Source: Pelagibacterium sp. 26DY04
GTDB lineage: Bacteria > Pseudomonadota > Alphaproteobacteria > Rhizobiales > Devosiaceae
Length of the DNA: 64,000 nt
Assembly: GCF_031202305.1 (NCBI RefSeq)
Contig: NZ_CP101731.1
Coordinates: forward strand, 2,418,001-2,482,000
Reading direction: 5' to 3'
Part shown: in pieces, positions 17,901 to 25,675 of the stretch
How the letters are laid out: each line of letters begins with the position of its first letter
Position numbering within the stretch: position 1 is the first letter of the stretch
Notes under the pieces: generated by a model
What the model saw: the letters and a program-made list of their open reading frames with translations, nothing else
Database searches by the model: none
Told to the model about the DNA's origin: nothing
Program-made: the position numbers and the translations under genes

Positions 17901-18749
17901 ATGCACATCGTCTTGCTCACGGCCATTGCCATGGTTGCGTTCGCAGCCAATTCCGTGCTCGCGCGCCTTGCCCTCTCCTCCGACTCCATCGATGCGCTGA
18001 GCTACACCGGCATCCGCCTCGCCTCCGGCGCGCTTCTCCTCTTCGCTATGGTCCAGTTCAGCAGACGCAACGGCAGCCTCCGCCCCTTGGGCGGCAGTTG
18101 GGCGGGAGCCGCCGCCCTATTTTCCTATGCCATCGCCTTTTCCGTTGCCTACCTCATGGTAGGCGCGGGCATGGGCGCTTTGATCCTTTTTGCCAGCGTC
18201 CAGATGTCCATGCTCGGTTGGGCGATAGCCAAGGGAGACCGGCCCGGCGCCCTCGAATGGCTCGGCATCGGACTGGCCATCGCCGCGCTCGCTTATCTGG
18301 TTTTCCCCGGCCTCACGGCGCCCAGTCCCTTGGGCGCCTTACTCATGGCGATAGCGGGCGCCGCCTGGGCCGCCTATTCCCTCATCGGACGCGGCTCGAA
18401 ATCGCCCCTTATCGACACCGCCGGCAATTTCATCCGCTGCCTGCCCCTCGCTCTTCTTCTTCTCGCACTCGGATTGGCAGCGGCAACGCCCTCGGCCCCA
18501 GGCATTCTTTACGCCGTGCTTTCAGGCGCCATTGCCTCGGGCCTCGGCTATGCTGTCTGGTATCTCGCCCTGCCCCGCCTCTCCCGCATCACCGCCTCCA
18601 CCGTGCAGCTCACGGTGCCGGCAATCGCTGCGCTGGGCGGGGTGCTGCTGCTCGCCGAACCGATCACTCTGCGCCTTGCCCTTGCCTCTGCGGGCATCCT
18701 CGGCGGCGTCGCTCTGGCCCTTTTCGCCGCCGAGCGCCGCAAACGCTGA
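17901..18749 (+). CDS. EamA/DMT family transporter
   Basis: The 282-residue protein is almost wholly hydrophobic, with about ten helices in two EamA repeats (residues 1-135 and 145-280). It opens with MHIVLLTAIAMVAFAANSVLARLAL, the usual DMT pattern, and the second repeat holds SGAIASGLGYAVWYLALPRL. The family exports amino acids, drugs or metabolites; the substrate cannot be inferred. A GAGGGAGAATCGC site precedes ATG 17901. It is divergent from ccdA. Confidence 0.87.
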   Translation: MHIVLLTAIAMVAFAANSVLARLALSSDSIDALSYTGIRLASGALLLFAMVQFSRRNGSLRPLGGSWAGAAALFSYAIAFSVAYLMVGAGMGALILFASVQMSMLGWAIAKGDRPGALEWLGIGLAIAALAYLVFPGLTAPSPLGALLMAIAGAAWAAYSLIGRGSKSPLIDTAGNFIRCLPLALLLLALGLAAATPSAPGILYAVLSGAIASGLGYAVWYLALPRLSRITASTVQLTVPAIAALGGVLLLAEPITLRLALASAGILGGVALALFAAERRKR

Positions 18750-18830
18750 GGATTTAGACCTTTGGGGACTGGGATTCCTCGCCCGCGCATACTAAGAAGC
18801 GCCCAACCCACCGGCAGCGCGGAACTCATC

Positions 18831-19505
18831 ATGGTCCATCCCATCAAGATCGCCCCCTCGATCCTTTCAGCCGATTTCGCCCGCTTGGGCGAGGAAGTCC
18901 GCGCCATCGACGAAGCTGGCTGCGACTGGGTGCATGTGGATGTCATGGACGGCCATTTCGTCCCCAACATCACCATCGGCCCGCTGATCGTCGAGGCCAT
19001 CCGCCCGGTAACAAAGAAGATCCTCGACGTGCACCTGATGATCGCCCCGGCCGATCCCTATCTCGAAGCCTTTGCCAAGGCTGGCGCCGATATCATCACC
19101 ATTCACGCCGAAGCCGGCCCGCATCTCGACCGCTCGCTCCAGGCCATCAAGGCTTTGGGCAAGAAGGCCGGCGTCGCGCTCAATCCGGCAACACCGGTTT
19201 CGACCATCCAGCACGTCCTTGATAAGCTCGACCTTATATTGATCATGAGTGTTAATCCCGGCTTCGGCGGGCAGGCTTTCATCCACGAGGCAATCAGCAA
19301 GGTGCGCGACGCCAACACGCTTATCGGCGATCGCCCCATCGAGATCGAGGTGGATGGCGGCGTCGATCCCACCAATGCCGGCAAGCTGGCCGCTGCCGGC
19401 GCAACGGCCCTGGTTGCCGGTTCGGCTATCTATAAAGGCAACGATCCGGCCACCTACGCCGCGCGCATCGAGGCCATTCGCGACGCCGCTGCTGCAACGA
19501 CCTGA
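18831..19505 (+). CDS. rpe: Ribulose-phosphate 3-epimerase
   Basis: The 224-residue TIM-barrel enzyme of the pentose phosphate pathway interconverts ribulose-5-P and xylulose-5-P. Family motifs are [35 protein letters not shown] (metal-binding His and Asp), [20 protein letters not shown] and [13 protein letters not shown] (catalytic Asp). It starts at ATG 18831 and lies 31 bp upstream of purB, probably co-transcribed. Confidence 0.96.
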   Translation: MVHPIKIAPSILSADFARLGEEVRAIDEAGCDWVHVDVMDGHFVPNITIGPLIVEAIRPVTKKILDVHLMIAPADPYLEAFAKAGADIITIHAEAGPHLDRSLQAIKALGKKAGVALNPATPVSTIQHVLDKLDLILIMSVNPGFGGQAFIHEAISKVRDANTLIGDRPIEIEVDGGVDPTNAGKLAAAGATALVAGSAIYKGNDPATYAARIEAIRDAAAATT

Positions 19506-19536
19506 ATCAATTTCTGAACCAACGGACCCTAAGCCA

Positions 19537-20841
19537 ATGATCCCGCGTTATTCCCGCCCCCAGATGGTCGATATCTGGTCTCCCGAGACCAAGTACAAAA
19601 TCTGGTTCGAGATCGAGGCACATGCGGCGACCGCTCAGGCCAGGCTCGGCGTTATTCCGGCCGAAGCTGCCGAAGTGGTTTGGGCCAAGGGCAAGGATGC
19701 CAAGTTCGATGTCGATCGCATCGACGAGATCGAGCGCGAGGTGAAGCATGATGTCATCGCGTTCTTGACCCATCTCGCTGAGATCGTCGGCCCCGAAGCG
19801 CGGTTCGTACATCAGGGCATGACCTCGTCCGACGTGCTCGACACCACGCTCTCGGTCCAGCTCTCGCGTGCCGCCGACCTGCTGCTGGCCGATCTCGACG
19901 CCCTGCTCGCAGCGCTCAAGAAGCGCGCCTATGAGCACAAGGACACGATCACCATTGGCCGCAGCCACGGCATCCATGCCGAACCCACCACCTTCGGGGT
20001 CAAGCTCGCCCAGGCCTACGCCGAATTCTCCCGTTGCCGCGAGAGGCTGGTCAATGCGCGGGCAGAAATCGCCACCTGCGCCATCTCCGGCGCCGTGGGC
20101 AGCTTCGCCAATATCGACCCCTCGGTTGAGGAATATGTCGCCGAACAGATGGGCCTTGCCGTCGAGCCTGTCTCGACCCAGGTGATCCCGCGCGACCGTC
20201 ACGCCATGTATTTCGCGACCCTCGGCGTCATCGCCTCGTCCATCGAGCGCCTCGCCGTCGAAATCCGCCATTTGCAGCGCACCGAAGTGCTCGAGGCCGA
20301 GGAATATTTCTCCAAGGGCCAGAAGGGCTCATCGGCCATGCCGCACAAGCGCAACCCGGTGCTGACCGAAAACCTCACCGGCCTCGCCCGCCTGGTGCGC
20401 GGCATGGTAACCCCCGCGCTCGAAAACGTCGCCCTCTGGCACGAACGCGACATCTCCCACTCCTCGGTCGAGCGCATGATCGGCCCCGACGCCACCGTGA
20501 CGCTGGATTTCGCGCTGGCGCGCTTGACCAACGTCATCGAAAACCTGGTCGTCTACCCCGAGAACATGAAGGCCAACATGGACAAGCTCGGCGGCCTCCA
20601 CAATTCCCAGCGCTTCCTTCTGGCGCTGACCCAGGCCGGCATGAGCCGCGAGGAAAGCTATTCGGCCGTCCAGCGCAACGCCATGAAAGTCTGGCGCGGC
20701 GAAGGCGCCTTCCCCGACTTTTTGAAGGCCGATCCGGAAGTCTCCGCAAAGCTCACCGACGAGCAAATCGACGCCAGCTTCGACGACGCCTATCATTTGA
20801 AGCACGTCGACACCATTTTCCGCCGGGTGTTCGGCGAGTAG
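19537..20841 (+). CDS. purB: Adenylosuccinate lyase
   Basis: The 434-residue member of the fumarase/aspartase superfamily cleaves SAICAR and adenylosuccinate in purine synthesis. Motifs include HQGMTSSDVLDT, TIGRSHGIHAEP (catalytic His) and the signature loop KGQKGSSAMPHKRNP, with the catalytic Ser in GSSAMPHK. It starts at ATG 19537. It follows rpe and lies apart from the other pur genes, which begin at 24163. It is followed by a repeat-rich gap with no clear terminator. Confidence 0.96.
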   Translation: MIPRYSRPQMVDIWSPETKYKIWFEIEAHAATAQARLGVIPAEAAEVVWAKGKDAKFDVDRIDEIEREVKHDVIAFLTHLAEIVGPEARFVHQGMTSSDVLDTTLSVQLSRAADLLLADLDALLAALKKRAYEHKDTITIGRSHGIHAEPTTFGVKLAQAYAEFSRCRERLVNARAEIATCAISGAVGSFANIDPSVEEYVAEQMGLAVEPVSTQVIPRDRHAMYFATLGVIASSIERLAVEIRHLQRTEVLEAEEYFSKGQKGSSAMPHKRNPVLTENLTGLARLVRGMVTPALENVALWHERDISHSSVERMIGPDATVTLDFALARLTNVIENLVVYPENMKANMDKLGGLHNSQRFLLALTQAGMSREESYSAVQRNAMKVWRGEGAFPDFLKADPEVSAKLTDEQIDASFDDAYHLKHVDTIFRRVFGE

Positions 20842-20956
20842 CGACAGAGAGTTCCGCGCTCGCCGCCAGCTCAGCGCCTGCCTTATCCCCATCCCACCAA
20901 GGCAGAAGGACTCTTTTTACACCGCCCGAGTTCATGCCGAAGCGCTGCCAAATCTA

Positions 20957-21312
20957 CCCTTCTCCCCTTGAGGGAGAAGGTGGGCCGGCGAAGCCGGGTC
21001 GGATGAGGGGTGCGCTGAGCTCCAACAATCCCAAGGCGCCGTGGATATGCCGAGCCCCCTCCACCAAGGGAGAAGGGCTCTTGAGGCATACCCTGAGAGA
21101 AGCCCGGAACCCCATGCTCGCCTTGGCCCAAAATCCTGCGCTAGCGTTTGCCCCTCTTACCCTTCTCCCCTGGTGGGAGACTTCGAGCCGTCTGGCCAAT
21201 CGTGCCGGTGGCCCGATTGGAGGTGAGAAGGCCATGAGAGCGGAGCGTGCCCTTCGCGAAGGCGGGGGCTCGAATGGCAGCCCCGAAGGGGCGGATGAGG
21301 GGGCGCTGAGCT
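20957..21312. repeat. Cluster of REP-like palindromic repeat units in the purB downstream gap
   Basis: The 503-bp gap after purB holds no clear gene. A complete unit at 20957-21021 has stem CCTTCTCCC / GGGAGAAGG, a second stem CCGGC-GAA-GCCGG, and the tail TCGGATGAGGGGTGCGCTGA. Partial or rearranged units follow at about 21050-21080 (CCACCAAGGGAGAAGGGCT), 21158-21180 (CCCTTCTCCCCTGGTGGGAG) and 21240-21312, which ends in GGATGAGGGGGCGCTGAGCT. A further full copy is at 26903-26973. The arrangement resembles bacterial BIME clusters. Confidence 0.75.
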
Positions 21313-21344
21313 TGCGAAAAGAACCGCCGTGAGCACTCCTTGCC

Positions 21345-21530
21345 CTACCGATACTCCCACCACCCCGGCCGCGGAGGCGTAGCACGCTCCAGACCAATAT
21401 CGTTTCTAAGCGTATCGGGCACCGCCTGGGGCCGTTTCGTCCGTCCGGGTCGGCGTCTGATCCAGCCGACCACGGCCTCGATCCTGCTGCCCTTGTTCCC
21501 CTCTGCCGGGATTGCGGTCCAGTCCACCAT
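21345..21530 (-). CDS. Small conserved-looking protein, 61 residues
   Basis: The ATG at 21530 follows GGAGG with eight bases of spacing, the best-placed ribosome site in this gap. The product is basic, begins MVDWTAIPAEGN, has an Arg-rich middle (WIRRRPGRTKRP) and contains VPDTLRNDIGL, resembling the LRxDIGL motif of DUF1127/YjiS-type small proteins, ending WWEYR. No signal peptide. The next gene on this strand is over 1 kb away. It may be a small regulatory or RNA-binding protein, but that is speculation. Confidence 0.55.
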   Translation of the reverse strand: MVDWTAIPAEGNKGSRIEAVVGWIRRRPGRTKRPQAVPDTLRNDIGLERATPPRPGWWEYR

Positions 21531-21638
21531 CTCATCGTCCTCCGTTGGAACAAGAACATAACAGCAACATGATGACATTTTGTGTCAGCAGTGATCGGCC
21601 CTTGCGCCGGCCTCCGAAATCCCCCAAGTAAGCGAGCT

Positions 21639-22190
21639 ATGAAAACCGCCGACGCCGACATCCTCATCGTTCCCGGGTTGGGCCATTCCGGCCCCGGGCA
21701 CTGGCAGCACCGCTGGGTCGAAAAGATTCGCAACGCCCGCTTCGTCGAACAGGACGAGTGGGACGCGCCCACGCTCGCCGGCTGGCTTGAAACGCTTCAG
21801 CGTGAGATCATGATGGCCACCCGGCCCGTGGTGCTCGTCGGCCATTCGCTTGGCGTCCACGCCATCGTCGCGGCCAGCCAGACGCTCACCGACACCAAGG
21901 TCAAGGCCGCCTTCCTCGTCGCCCCGCCCGATGTGGACGAGCATCCCGATGTGCCCGCCGAAACCTCGCCCTTTCGCGGCCTGCCGCGCGACCCGCTGAA
22001 ATTCCCCTCCATGCTGGTGGCGTCCGCCAATGACCCCTATTGCACCGTGGAACGTGCCGCCGAATTCGCTTCCTGCTGGGGTTCGGATTTCCACATCGCC
22101 GGCGATGCCGGCCACATCAACGTCGAATCCGGCCACGGCCCCTGGCCCGAGGGCCTGTTGATGTTCACCCGCCTGATGAGCCGGATTTAA
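21639..22190 (+). CDS. RBBP9/YdeN-type alpha/beta hydrolase
   Basis: The 183-residue protein begins DILIVPGLGHSGPGHWQHRW, the RBBP9/YdeN (PF06821) signature. It has the nucleophile elbow GHSLG with Ser, the acid in VASANDPYC and the terminal His in AGDAGHINVESGHG. Length is typical of this small serine hydrolase family, whose physiological substrate is mostly unknown. It starts at ATG 21639 and ends convergent with the clpP-like gene, two bases apart. Confidence 0.88.
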   Translation: MKTADADILIVPGLGHSGPGHWQHRWVEKIRNARFVEQDEWDAPTLAGWLETLQREIMMATRPVVLVGHSLGVHAIVAASQTLTDTKVKAAFLVAPPDVDEHPDVPAETSPFRGLPRDPLKFPSMLVASANDPYCTVERAAEFASCWGSDFHIAGDAGHINVESGHGPWPEGLLMFTRLMSRI

Positions 22191-22192
22191 CG

Positions 22193-22801
22193 CTACGCCT
22201 CAAATGGCGGCCGTTCGGTCATGATCGTATCGATCAGCCCCCACTCCATTCCCTCTTCCGCCGTCATGAACCGGTCGCGGTCCAGCGTTCGCTCGACCTC
22301 CTCGTAGCTCCGCCCGCAATGCTTGGCGTAAAGCTCGATCAGCCGCTTCTTGGTCCGCTCCATCTCGCCTGCATGGATCAGCATGTCGGTCGTCTGACCC
22401 TGATAGCCGCCGAGCGGCTGATGCACGTGCAGGCTCGCATTGGGCAGCGCCGCGCGATAGCCCGGCTCCCCCGCCATGAGCAGGAACGAGCCCATCGATC
22501 GCGCCGTCCCCATGCACAGCGTATGCACCGGCGCGCGGATGAATTGCATGGTGTCGTACATGGCGAGCCCGCTCGTCACCACGCCGCCATAGGAGTTGAC
22601 GTACATCTGGATCGGCTTTTTCGAGTTCTCGCCCTCCAGAAACAGAAGCTGCGCGCACACCAGCGCCGCCATATCGTCATTGACCTCGCCATTGACGAAA
22701 ACGATCCGCTCGCGCAGCAGCCGCGAATAGATATCGAAAGCGCGCTCGCCGCGCTGGGACTGCTCGACCACCATGGGGACGAGTTGCATCGCGTCGCGCA
22801 T
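22193..22801 (-). CDS. clpP: ClpP paralogue, ATP-dependent protease proteolytic subunit
   Basis: The 202-residue protein aligns along the full ClpP fold. The triad is intact with the usual spacing: Ser102 (ARSMGS), His127 (HVHQPLGG) and Asp176 (DRDRF). Two conserved places differ from standard ClpP: NSYGG instead of NSPGG (Tyr71), and ARSMG instead of AASMG. No clpX, clpA or tig gene is adjacent, so it looks like a stand-alone paralogue rather than the housekeeping copy. The start is ATG 22801; the upstream open frame has no better site. It needs an unfoldase partner encoded elsewhere. Confidence 0.87.
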   Translation of the reverse strand: MRDAMQLVPMVVEQSQRGERAFDIYSRLLRERIVFVNGEVNDDMAALVCAQLLFLEGENSKKPIQMYVNSYGGVVTSGLAMYDTMQFIRAPVHTLCMGTARSMGSFLLMAGEPGYRAALPNASLHVHQPLGGYQGQTTDMLIHAGEMERTKKRLIELYAKHCGRSYEEVERTLDRDRFMTAEEGMEWGLIDTIMTERPPFEA

Positions 22802-22865
22802 GGGCGACCCTCCATTGCCTTGTTTCGATTTTAGTAGGGTGTGTTGAGATTCAGATCGGCACACC

Positions 22866-23174
22866 CTAAGCCGCCAGCATCACCGTATCGTTGGCGTTCG
22901 CCGGCGCCGGTCTCATCTGCTGGACGATCCCCAGCCGCGTTCCGCCCCGTCCATCGGCGGTGACCGAGAAGGTCACCACGCTCTCTTCATGCGGCGGCAG
23001 GGCATCGCGCATGCGATAGCTCACCGCGCTTCCCTCCTCCACCGCCACCGGTTCCTCCTGGGCAAGGTCGGTGCCCGGCAGCCAGCGCTCGCGATATTGC
23101 GCGATGGATACCGCCCGCCACACCTTTTCCGGCGGCGCGTCGAAGGTAAATTCCATGTCGATCTCGTCGCTCAC
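22866..23174 (-). CDS. SRPBCC/AHSA1-type protein
   Basis: The 102-residue protein has the START-like opening [17 protein letters not shown] and an acidic beta-rich middle; it is short for AHSA1-like proteins (usually 140-160), lacking most of the long C-terminal helix. Its start overlaps the stop of the ArsR-type regulator by four bases, a very common pairing in which the SRPBCC protein is co-regulated. The ligand is unknown. It precedes the clpP-like gene on the same strand by 65 bp. Confidence 0.78.
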   Translation of the reverse strand: MSDEIDMEFTFDAPPEKVWRAVSIAQYRERWLPGTDLAQEEPVAVEEGSAVSYRMRDALPPHEESVVTFSVTADGRGGTRLGIVQQMRPAPANANDTVMLAA

Positions 23175-23485
23175 TGGTCCATCTCCTTCAAAACCTCACC
23201 CAGATCGGCCATGCGCGCCGGCCAATAAGCCCGATACCGCGCCAGCCACCGCCCGATCCGCCCGACCCCTTCGGGGTCGACCTCGTAGTTGACGAACCGC
23301 CCTTCCCGCTCCTGCCGCACCAATCCGGCACCGACCAGCACGCCCAGATGCTGGCTCATCGCCGGCTGGCTGATGCCAAAGCCCTCCCGCAGGGCGCTCG
23401 CGTTGCGGCTGCCATTGGCAAGCTTCTCAAAAATCGCCCGCCGCGTCGGGTCGGACAGGGCCCTGAAGATCGAATCGTCATCCAT
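23171..23485 (-). CDS. ArsR-family winged helix transcriptional regulator
   Basis: The 104-residue protein has FRALSDPTRRAIFEKLANG and the recognition region ISQPAMSQHLGVLVGAGLV typical of the ArsR/SmtB fold. No CxC metal site is present, so it is probably of the metal-independent subgroup that regulates AHSA1-type genes. It is coupled to the SRPBCC gene. A perfect palindrome lies 5-28 bp before its start codon, suggesting autorepression. No Shine-Dalgarno is evident, and the message may be leaderless or nearly so. Confidence 0.86.
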   Translation of the reverse strand: MDDDSIFRALSDPTRRAIFEKLANGSRNASALREGFGISQPAMSQHLGVLVGAGLVRQEREGRFVNYEVDPEGVGRIGRWLARYRAYWPARMADLGEVLKEMDQ

Positions 23486-23489
23486 GCAA

Positions 23490-23513
23490 ACAGATAAGCA
23501 TACACTTATCTGT
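23490..23513. promoter_or_regulatory. Palindromic operator at the ArsR-family gene
   Basis: ACAGATAA at 23490-23497 and TTATCTGT at 23506-23513 form a perfect 8-bp dyad with an 8-base centre, flanked on each side by the near-symmetric CATGCA. It lies immediately upstream of the regulator start codon (23485), the position expected for self-repression. Confidence 0.7.
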
Positions 23514-23521
23514 CATGCAAC

Positions 23522-23550
23522 AAAAAACCCCGCGGTTAAAGCGCGGGGTT
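23522..23550 (-). terminator. Intrinsic terminator of the ATPase-inhibitor gene
   Basis: AACCCCGCG at 23526-23534 pairs with CGCGGGGTT at 23542-23550, with an A-run at 23522-23527 that gives a U-tract in the minus-strand transcript. It lies 20 bp beyond the stop of the gene at 23570-23896. Confidence 0.88.
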
Positions 23551-23569
23551 AAAATCGCCGTGTAAAGGC

Positions 23570-23896
23570 TCAGATTTCCGCCAGAATCTCGCGGCGCGCC
23601 TGAATGTCGAACTCGGCAATCTTGGCCTCGACGGCGTTCGCGTCCACCGAAACGCCCTTGGCTTCGAAATCGGCCATGATCTTGCGCACCACGTCCCCAT
23701 GCCCGCCTTCGACCATGTCGGCCGCGATCACTTCGGCGACGTAATTGGCGATCTCGTCGGCGTTCTCGACGCCCATCTGCGCGCTCGCCCAATGGGCCAG
23801 GTGCTTGTTGCGGCGCGCTTCGGCCTTGAACCGCAGCGATGCGTCATGGGCGAACTTGGCTTCCTCGCCTTTTTCGCGTTCGTCGAATGAAGACAT
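23570..23896 (-). CDS. F1-ATPase inhibitor subunit zeta (DUF1476)
   Basis: The 108-residue soluble helical protein matches the DUF1476/zeta family: FDEREKGEEAKFAHDASLRFKAEARRNKHLAHW at its start (shown here only as a family hallmark by positions 4-36) and the C-terminal DIQARREILAEI. In Paracoccus and relatives the zeta subunit inhibits ATP hydrolysis by F1 through its N-terminal segment. It is limited to alphaproteobacteria, which helps place the organism. Monocistronic, with its own terminator. Confidence 0.9.
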   Translation of the reverse strand: MSSFDEREKGEEAKFAHDASLRFKAEARRNKHLAHWASAQMGVENADEIANYVAEVIAADMVEGGHGDVVRKIMADFEAKGVSVDANAVEAKIAEFDIQARREILAEI

Positions 23897-24009
23897 GTCG
23901 ATCCCTCAGCCTGATTGGGTTATCCAGTCCCCCAAATATGCGGTTCGGCTTGCGAAATCAACGTGCGAGCGCGCCGTGCCCCTTCCCCGTAAACCCTTTT
24001 GGATGGTTT

Positions 24010-24039
24010 TTGCGCAACAGGGGGCGGAATCGCTATATG
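24010..24039 (+). promoter_or_regulatory. Possible sigma-70 promoter of purC
   Basis: TTGCGC at 24010-24015 and TATATG at 24034-24039 have an 18-base spacer, about 124 bp before the purC start. The match to -35/-10 consensus is moderate, and I see no PurR-like operator or riboswitch in this gap. Confidence 0.3.
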
Positions 24040-24162
24040 TAGGTGCCGTGCGTGGCCCCGCGTCCCATGAAAGGGCTTGCATTGGCCACCCAAAAAGGCG
24101 CATGAGTGCGCCCAATTCCGATCCCGCTTAACCGCGCGAAACTCTACGGGGATACCCGCGAA

Positions 24163-24927
24163 ATGAACCGTCGTCGCAAGATCTATGAAGGCAAGGCAAA
24201 GGTGCTCTACGAGGGTCCCGAGCCCGGCACCCTGATCCAGCACTTCAAGGACGACGCCACCGCCGGCAATGGCGCCAAGCACGAGATCATCGACGGCAAG
24301 GGCGTGCTCAACAATCGGATTTCCGAGTTCATCTTCACCAAGCTCAACCAGCTCGGCATCCCCACCCATTTCGTGCGCCGCATCAACATGCGCGAGCAGT
24401 TGATCCGCGAGGTCGAGATCATTCCGATCGAGGTGGTGGTCCGCAACGTCGCCGCCGGCTCGCTCTGCAAGCGGCTGGGCCTTGAATCGGGCACCCAGCT
24501 CCCCCGCTCGATCATCGAATTCTATTACAAGGACGATGCCCTGGGCGATCCCATGGTTTCCGAAGAGCACATCACCGCCTTCGGCTGGGCCACTCCCCAG
24601 GAGCTCGACGACATCATGGCGCTGGCCGTGCGGGTCAACGATTTCCTCACCGGCCTGTTCATGGGCGTCGGCATCCAGCTCGTCGATTTCAAGATCGAAT
24701 GCGGCCGCCTCTATGAGGGCGATCTGATGCGCATCGTTCTTGCCGACGAGCTCTCGCCCGACAATTGCCGCCTGTGGGACATCAAGACCCGCAACAAGCT
24801 CGACAAGGACCGCTTCCGCGAGGATCTCGGCGGCCTGGTCGATGCCTATCGCGAAGTCGCCCAGCGCCTGGGCATTCTTGTGGAGGCCGACAACGCGCTG
24901 ACCACCGGCCCGCGCCTCGTGCAATAA
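24163..24927 (+). CDS. purC: SAICAR synthetase
   Basis: The 254-residue enzyme joins CAIR and aspartate. I take ATG 24163 ([18 protein letters not shown]), the family start; the upstream frame is not conserved-looking. Motifs include [32 protein letters not shown] and the C-terminal [14 protein letters not shown], which holds the substrate-binding Asp and Ser. It heads the purine block; a 138-bp palindromic element separates it from purS, 185 bp downstream. Confidence 0.96.
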   Translation: MNRRRKIYEGKAKVLYEGPEPGTLIQHFKDDATAGNGAKHEIIDGKGVLNNRISEFIFTKLNQLGIPTHFVRRINMREQLIREVEIIPIEVVVRNVAAGSLCKRLGLESGTQLPRSIIEFYYKDDALGDPMVSEEHITAFGWATPQELDDIMALAVRVNDFLTGLFMGVGIQLVDFKIECGRLYEGDLMRIVLADELSPDNCRLWDIKTRNKLDKDRFREDLGGLVDAYREVAQRLGILVEADNALTTGPRLVQ

Positions 24928-24961
24928 TGAAATCAACTGCCCGCCTGGCCACGAAAGGCAC

Positions 24962-25099
24962 GTTGTGTGGACAGTCAGGTCAGGGCGAAGCGAAAATGGT
25001 GACGGAGAGAACCGGAACGGAGCGTACTTGAGTACGTGAGTACCGGAAGCGCAGAAAGGCGCCATTTGCAGCCAGCCATCACCTGAATGTCCACACAAC
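24962..25099. repeat. Long palindromic intercistronic element with core, between purC and purS
   Basis: GTTGTGTGGACAGTCAGGT (24962-24980) pairs with ACCTGAATGTCCACACAAC (25081-25099), 19 bp with one mismatch. Inside, GCGAAAATGG and CCATTTGCAG form an inner stem, and a core ACCGGAACGGAGCGTACTTG.. (25010-25054) contains the dyad CGTAC-TTGA-GTACG. The core and inner stem are nearly identical to the element at 54511-54632, while the outer arms differ in sequence yet still pair. Confidence 0.82.
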
Positions 25100-25112
25100 C
25101 GAACGGATCGTT

Positions 25113-25355
25113 ATGAAAGCTCGTGTTATCGTCACTTTGAAGAACGGTGTGCTCGACCCGCAGGGTCAGGCCATCGAAGGCTCCCTCGAAGGTCTTGGTT
25201 TTGCCGGCGTCGAGTCTGTCCGCCAGGGCAAGGTGTTCGATCTGGAACTTTCGGCCACCGATGCCGTTACCGCCAAAGCAGAAATCGAGAGGATGTGCGA
25301 GAAGCTTCTCGCCAATACCGTGATCGAAAATTTCGCTGTAGAGATTATCGGTTAA
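25113..25355 (+). CDS. purS: FGAM synthase subunit PurS
   Basis: The 80-residue protein has the PurS pattern KARVIVTLKNGVLDPQGQAI and GFAGVESVRQGKVFDL. It is the bridging subunit of the three-part FGAM synthase, PurSQL, in which PurQ makes ammonia and PurL amidates FGAR. It starts at ATG 25113, right beyond the palindromic element. In many relatives purQ follows directly; here they are about 1.8 kb apart. Confidence 0.95.
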   Translation: MKARVIVTLKNGVLDPQGQAIEGSLEGLGFAGVESVRQGKVFDLELSATDAVTAKAEIERMCEKLLANTVIENFAVEIIG

Positions 25356-25423
25356 CCTCTCCCATTTAACTTAACTTTTGCACAAATTGCGTGCGTGAGC
25401 GCGCTCTTGGAGTATGTCCTGAA

Positions 25424-25510
25424 ATGCTGAAGACCGTATCCCTTTCGGCCCTGTTCTTTCTCGCCCTGGGCGTGATGATCGCAGCCTACGGCACCGTGCC
25501 GGTGGTCTGA
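25424..25510 (+). CDS. Tiny hydrophobic peptide, 28 residues (putative)
   Basis: ATG 25424 opens a 28-codon frame, MLKTVSLSALFFLALGVMIA followed by eight more residues, forming one predicted transmembrane helix with a basic N-terminal flank. GGAG lies about a dozen bases upstream, at 25409-25412, a rather long spacing. The frame is followed by a clean terminator 36 bp later, so it could be the last gene of the purS transcript. Its reality depends on conservation. Confidence 0.45.
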   Translation: MLKTVSLSALFFLALGVMIAAYGTVPVV

Positions 25511-25545
25511 GACAAAACTGATTCCTCGCCCCTCCAGGCGGAGAA

Positions 25546-25573
25546 AAAGGCCGGATTTTCCATCCGGCCTTTT
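25546..25573 (+). terminator. Intrinsic terminator after purS and the tiny ORF
   Basis: AAGGCCGGA pairs with TCCGGCCTT around the loop TTTTCCA (stem about 25547-25571), with A-rich bases before and TTTTCGCGTTTTT after. It would end the purC/purS transcript, separating it from purQ. Confidence 0.88.
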
Positions 25574-25675
25574 CGCGTTTTTAACCACGCTTTCAATTCC
25601 GCCCGTCCGTTAATCACGCCGCACCGGCAATCCGGCTAGGATCGCCCCTGATTTCTCGCTTTGGGGGACGCGAAC

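Noticed and set aside
20934..21332. A 132-codon plus-strand frame across the REP-like cluster
   Set aside because: Its sequence is made of repeat units and has no ribosome site or family resemblance.
24000..24162. Purine or other riboswitch upstream of purC
   Set aside because: No purine-aptamer-like loop pairing or three-way junction could be recognised; only a weak promoter-like pair of hexamers.
25351..25380. TTAAC words after purS as a CtrA site
   Set aside because: The spacing between TTAA words is not seven bases and they are not at a flagellar or cell-cycle promoter.
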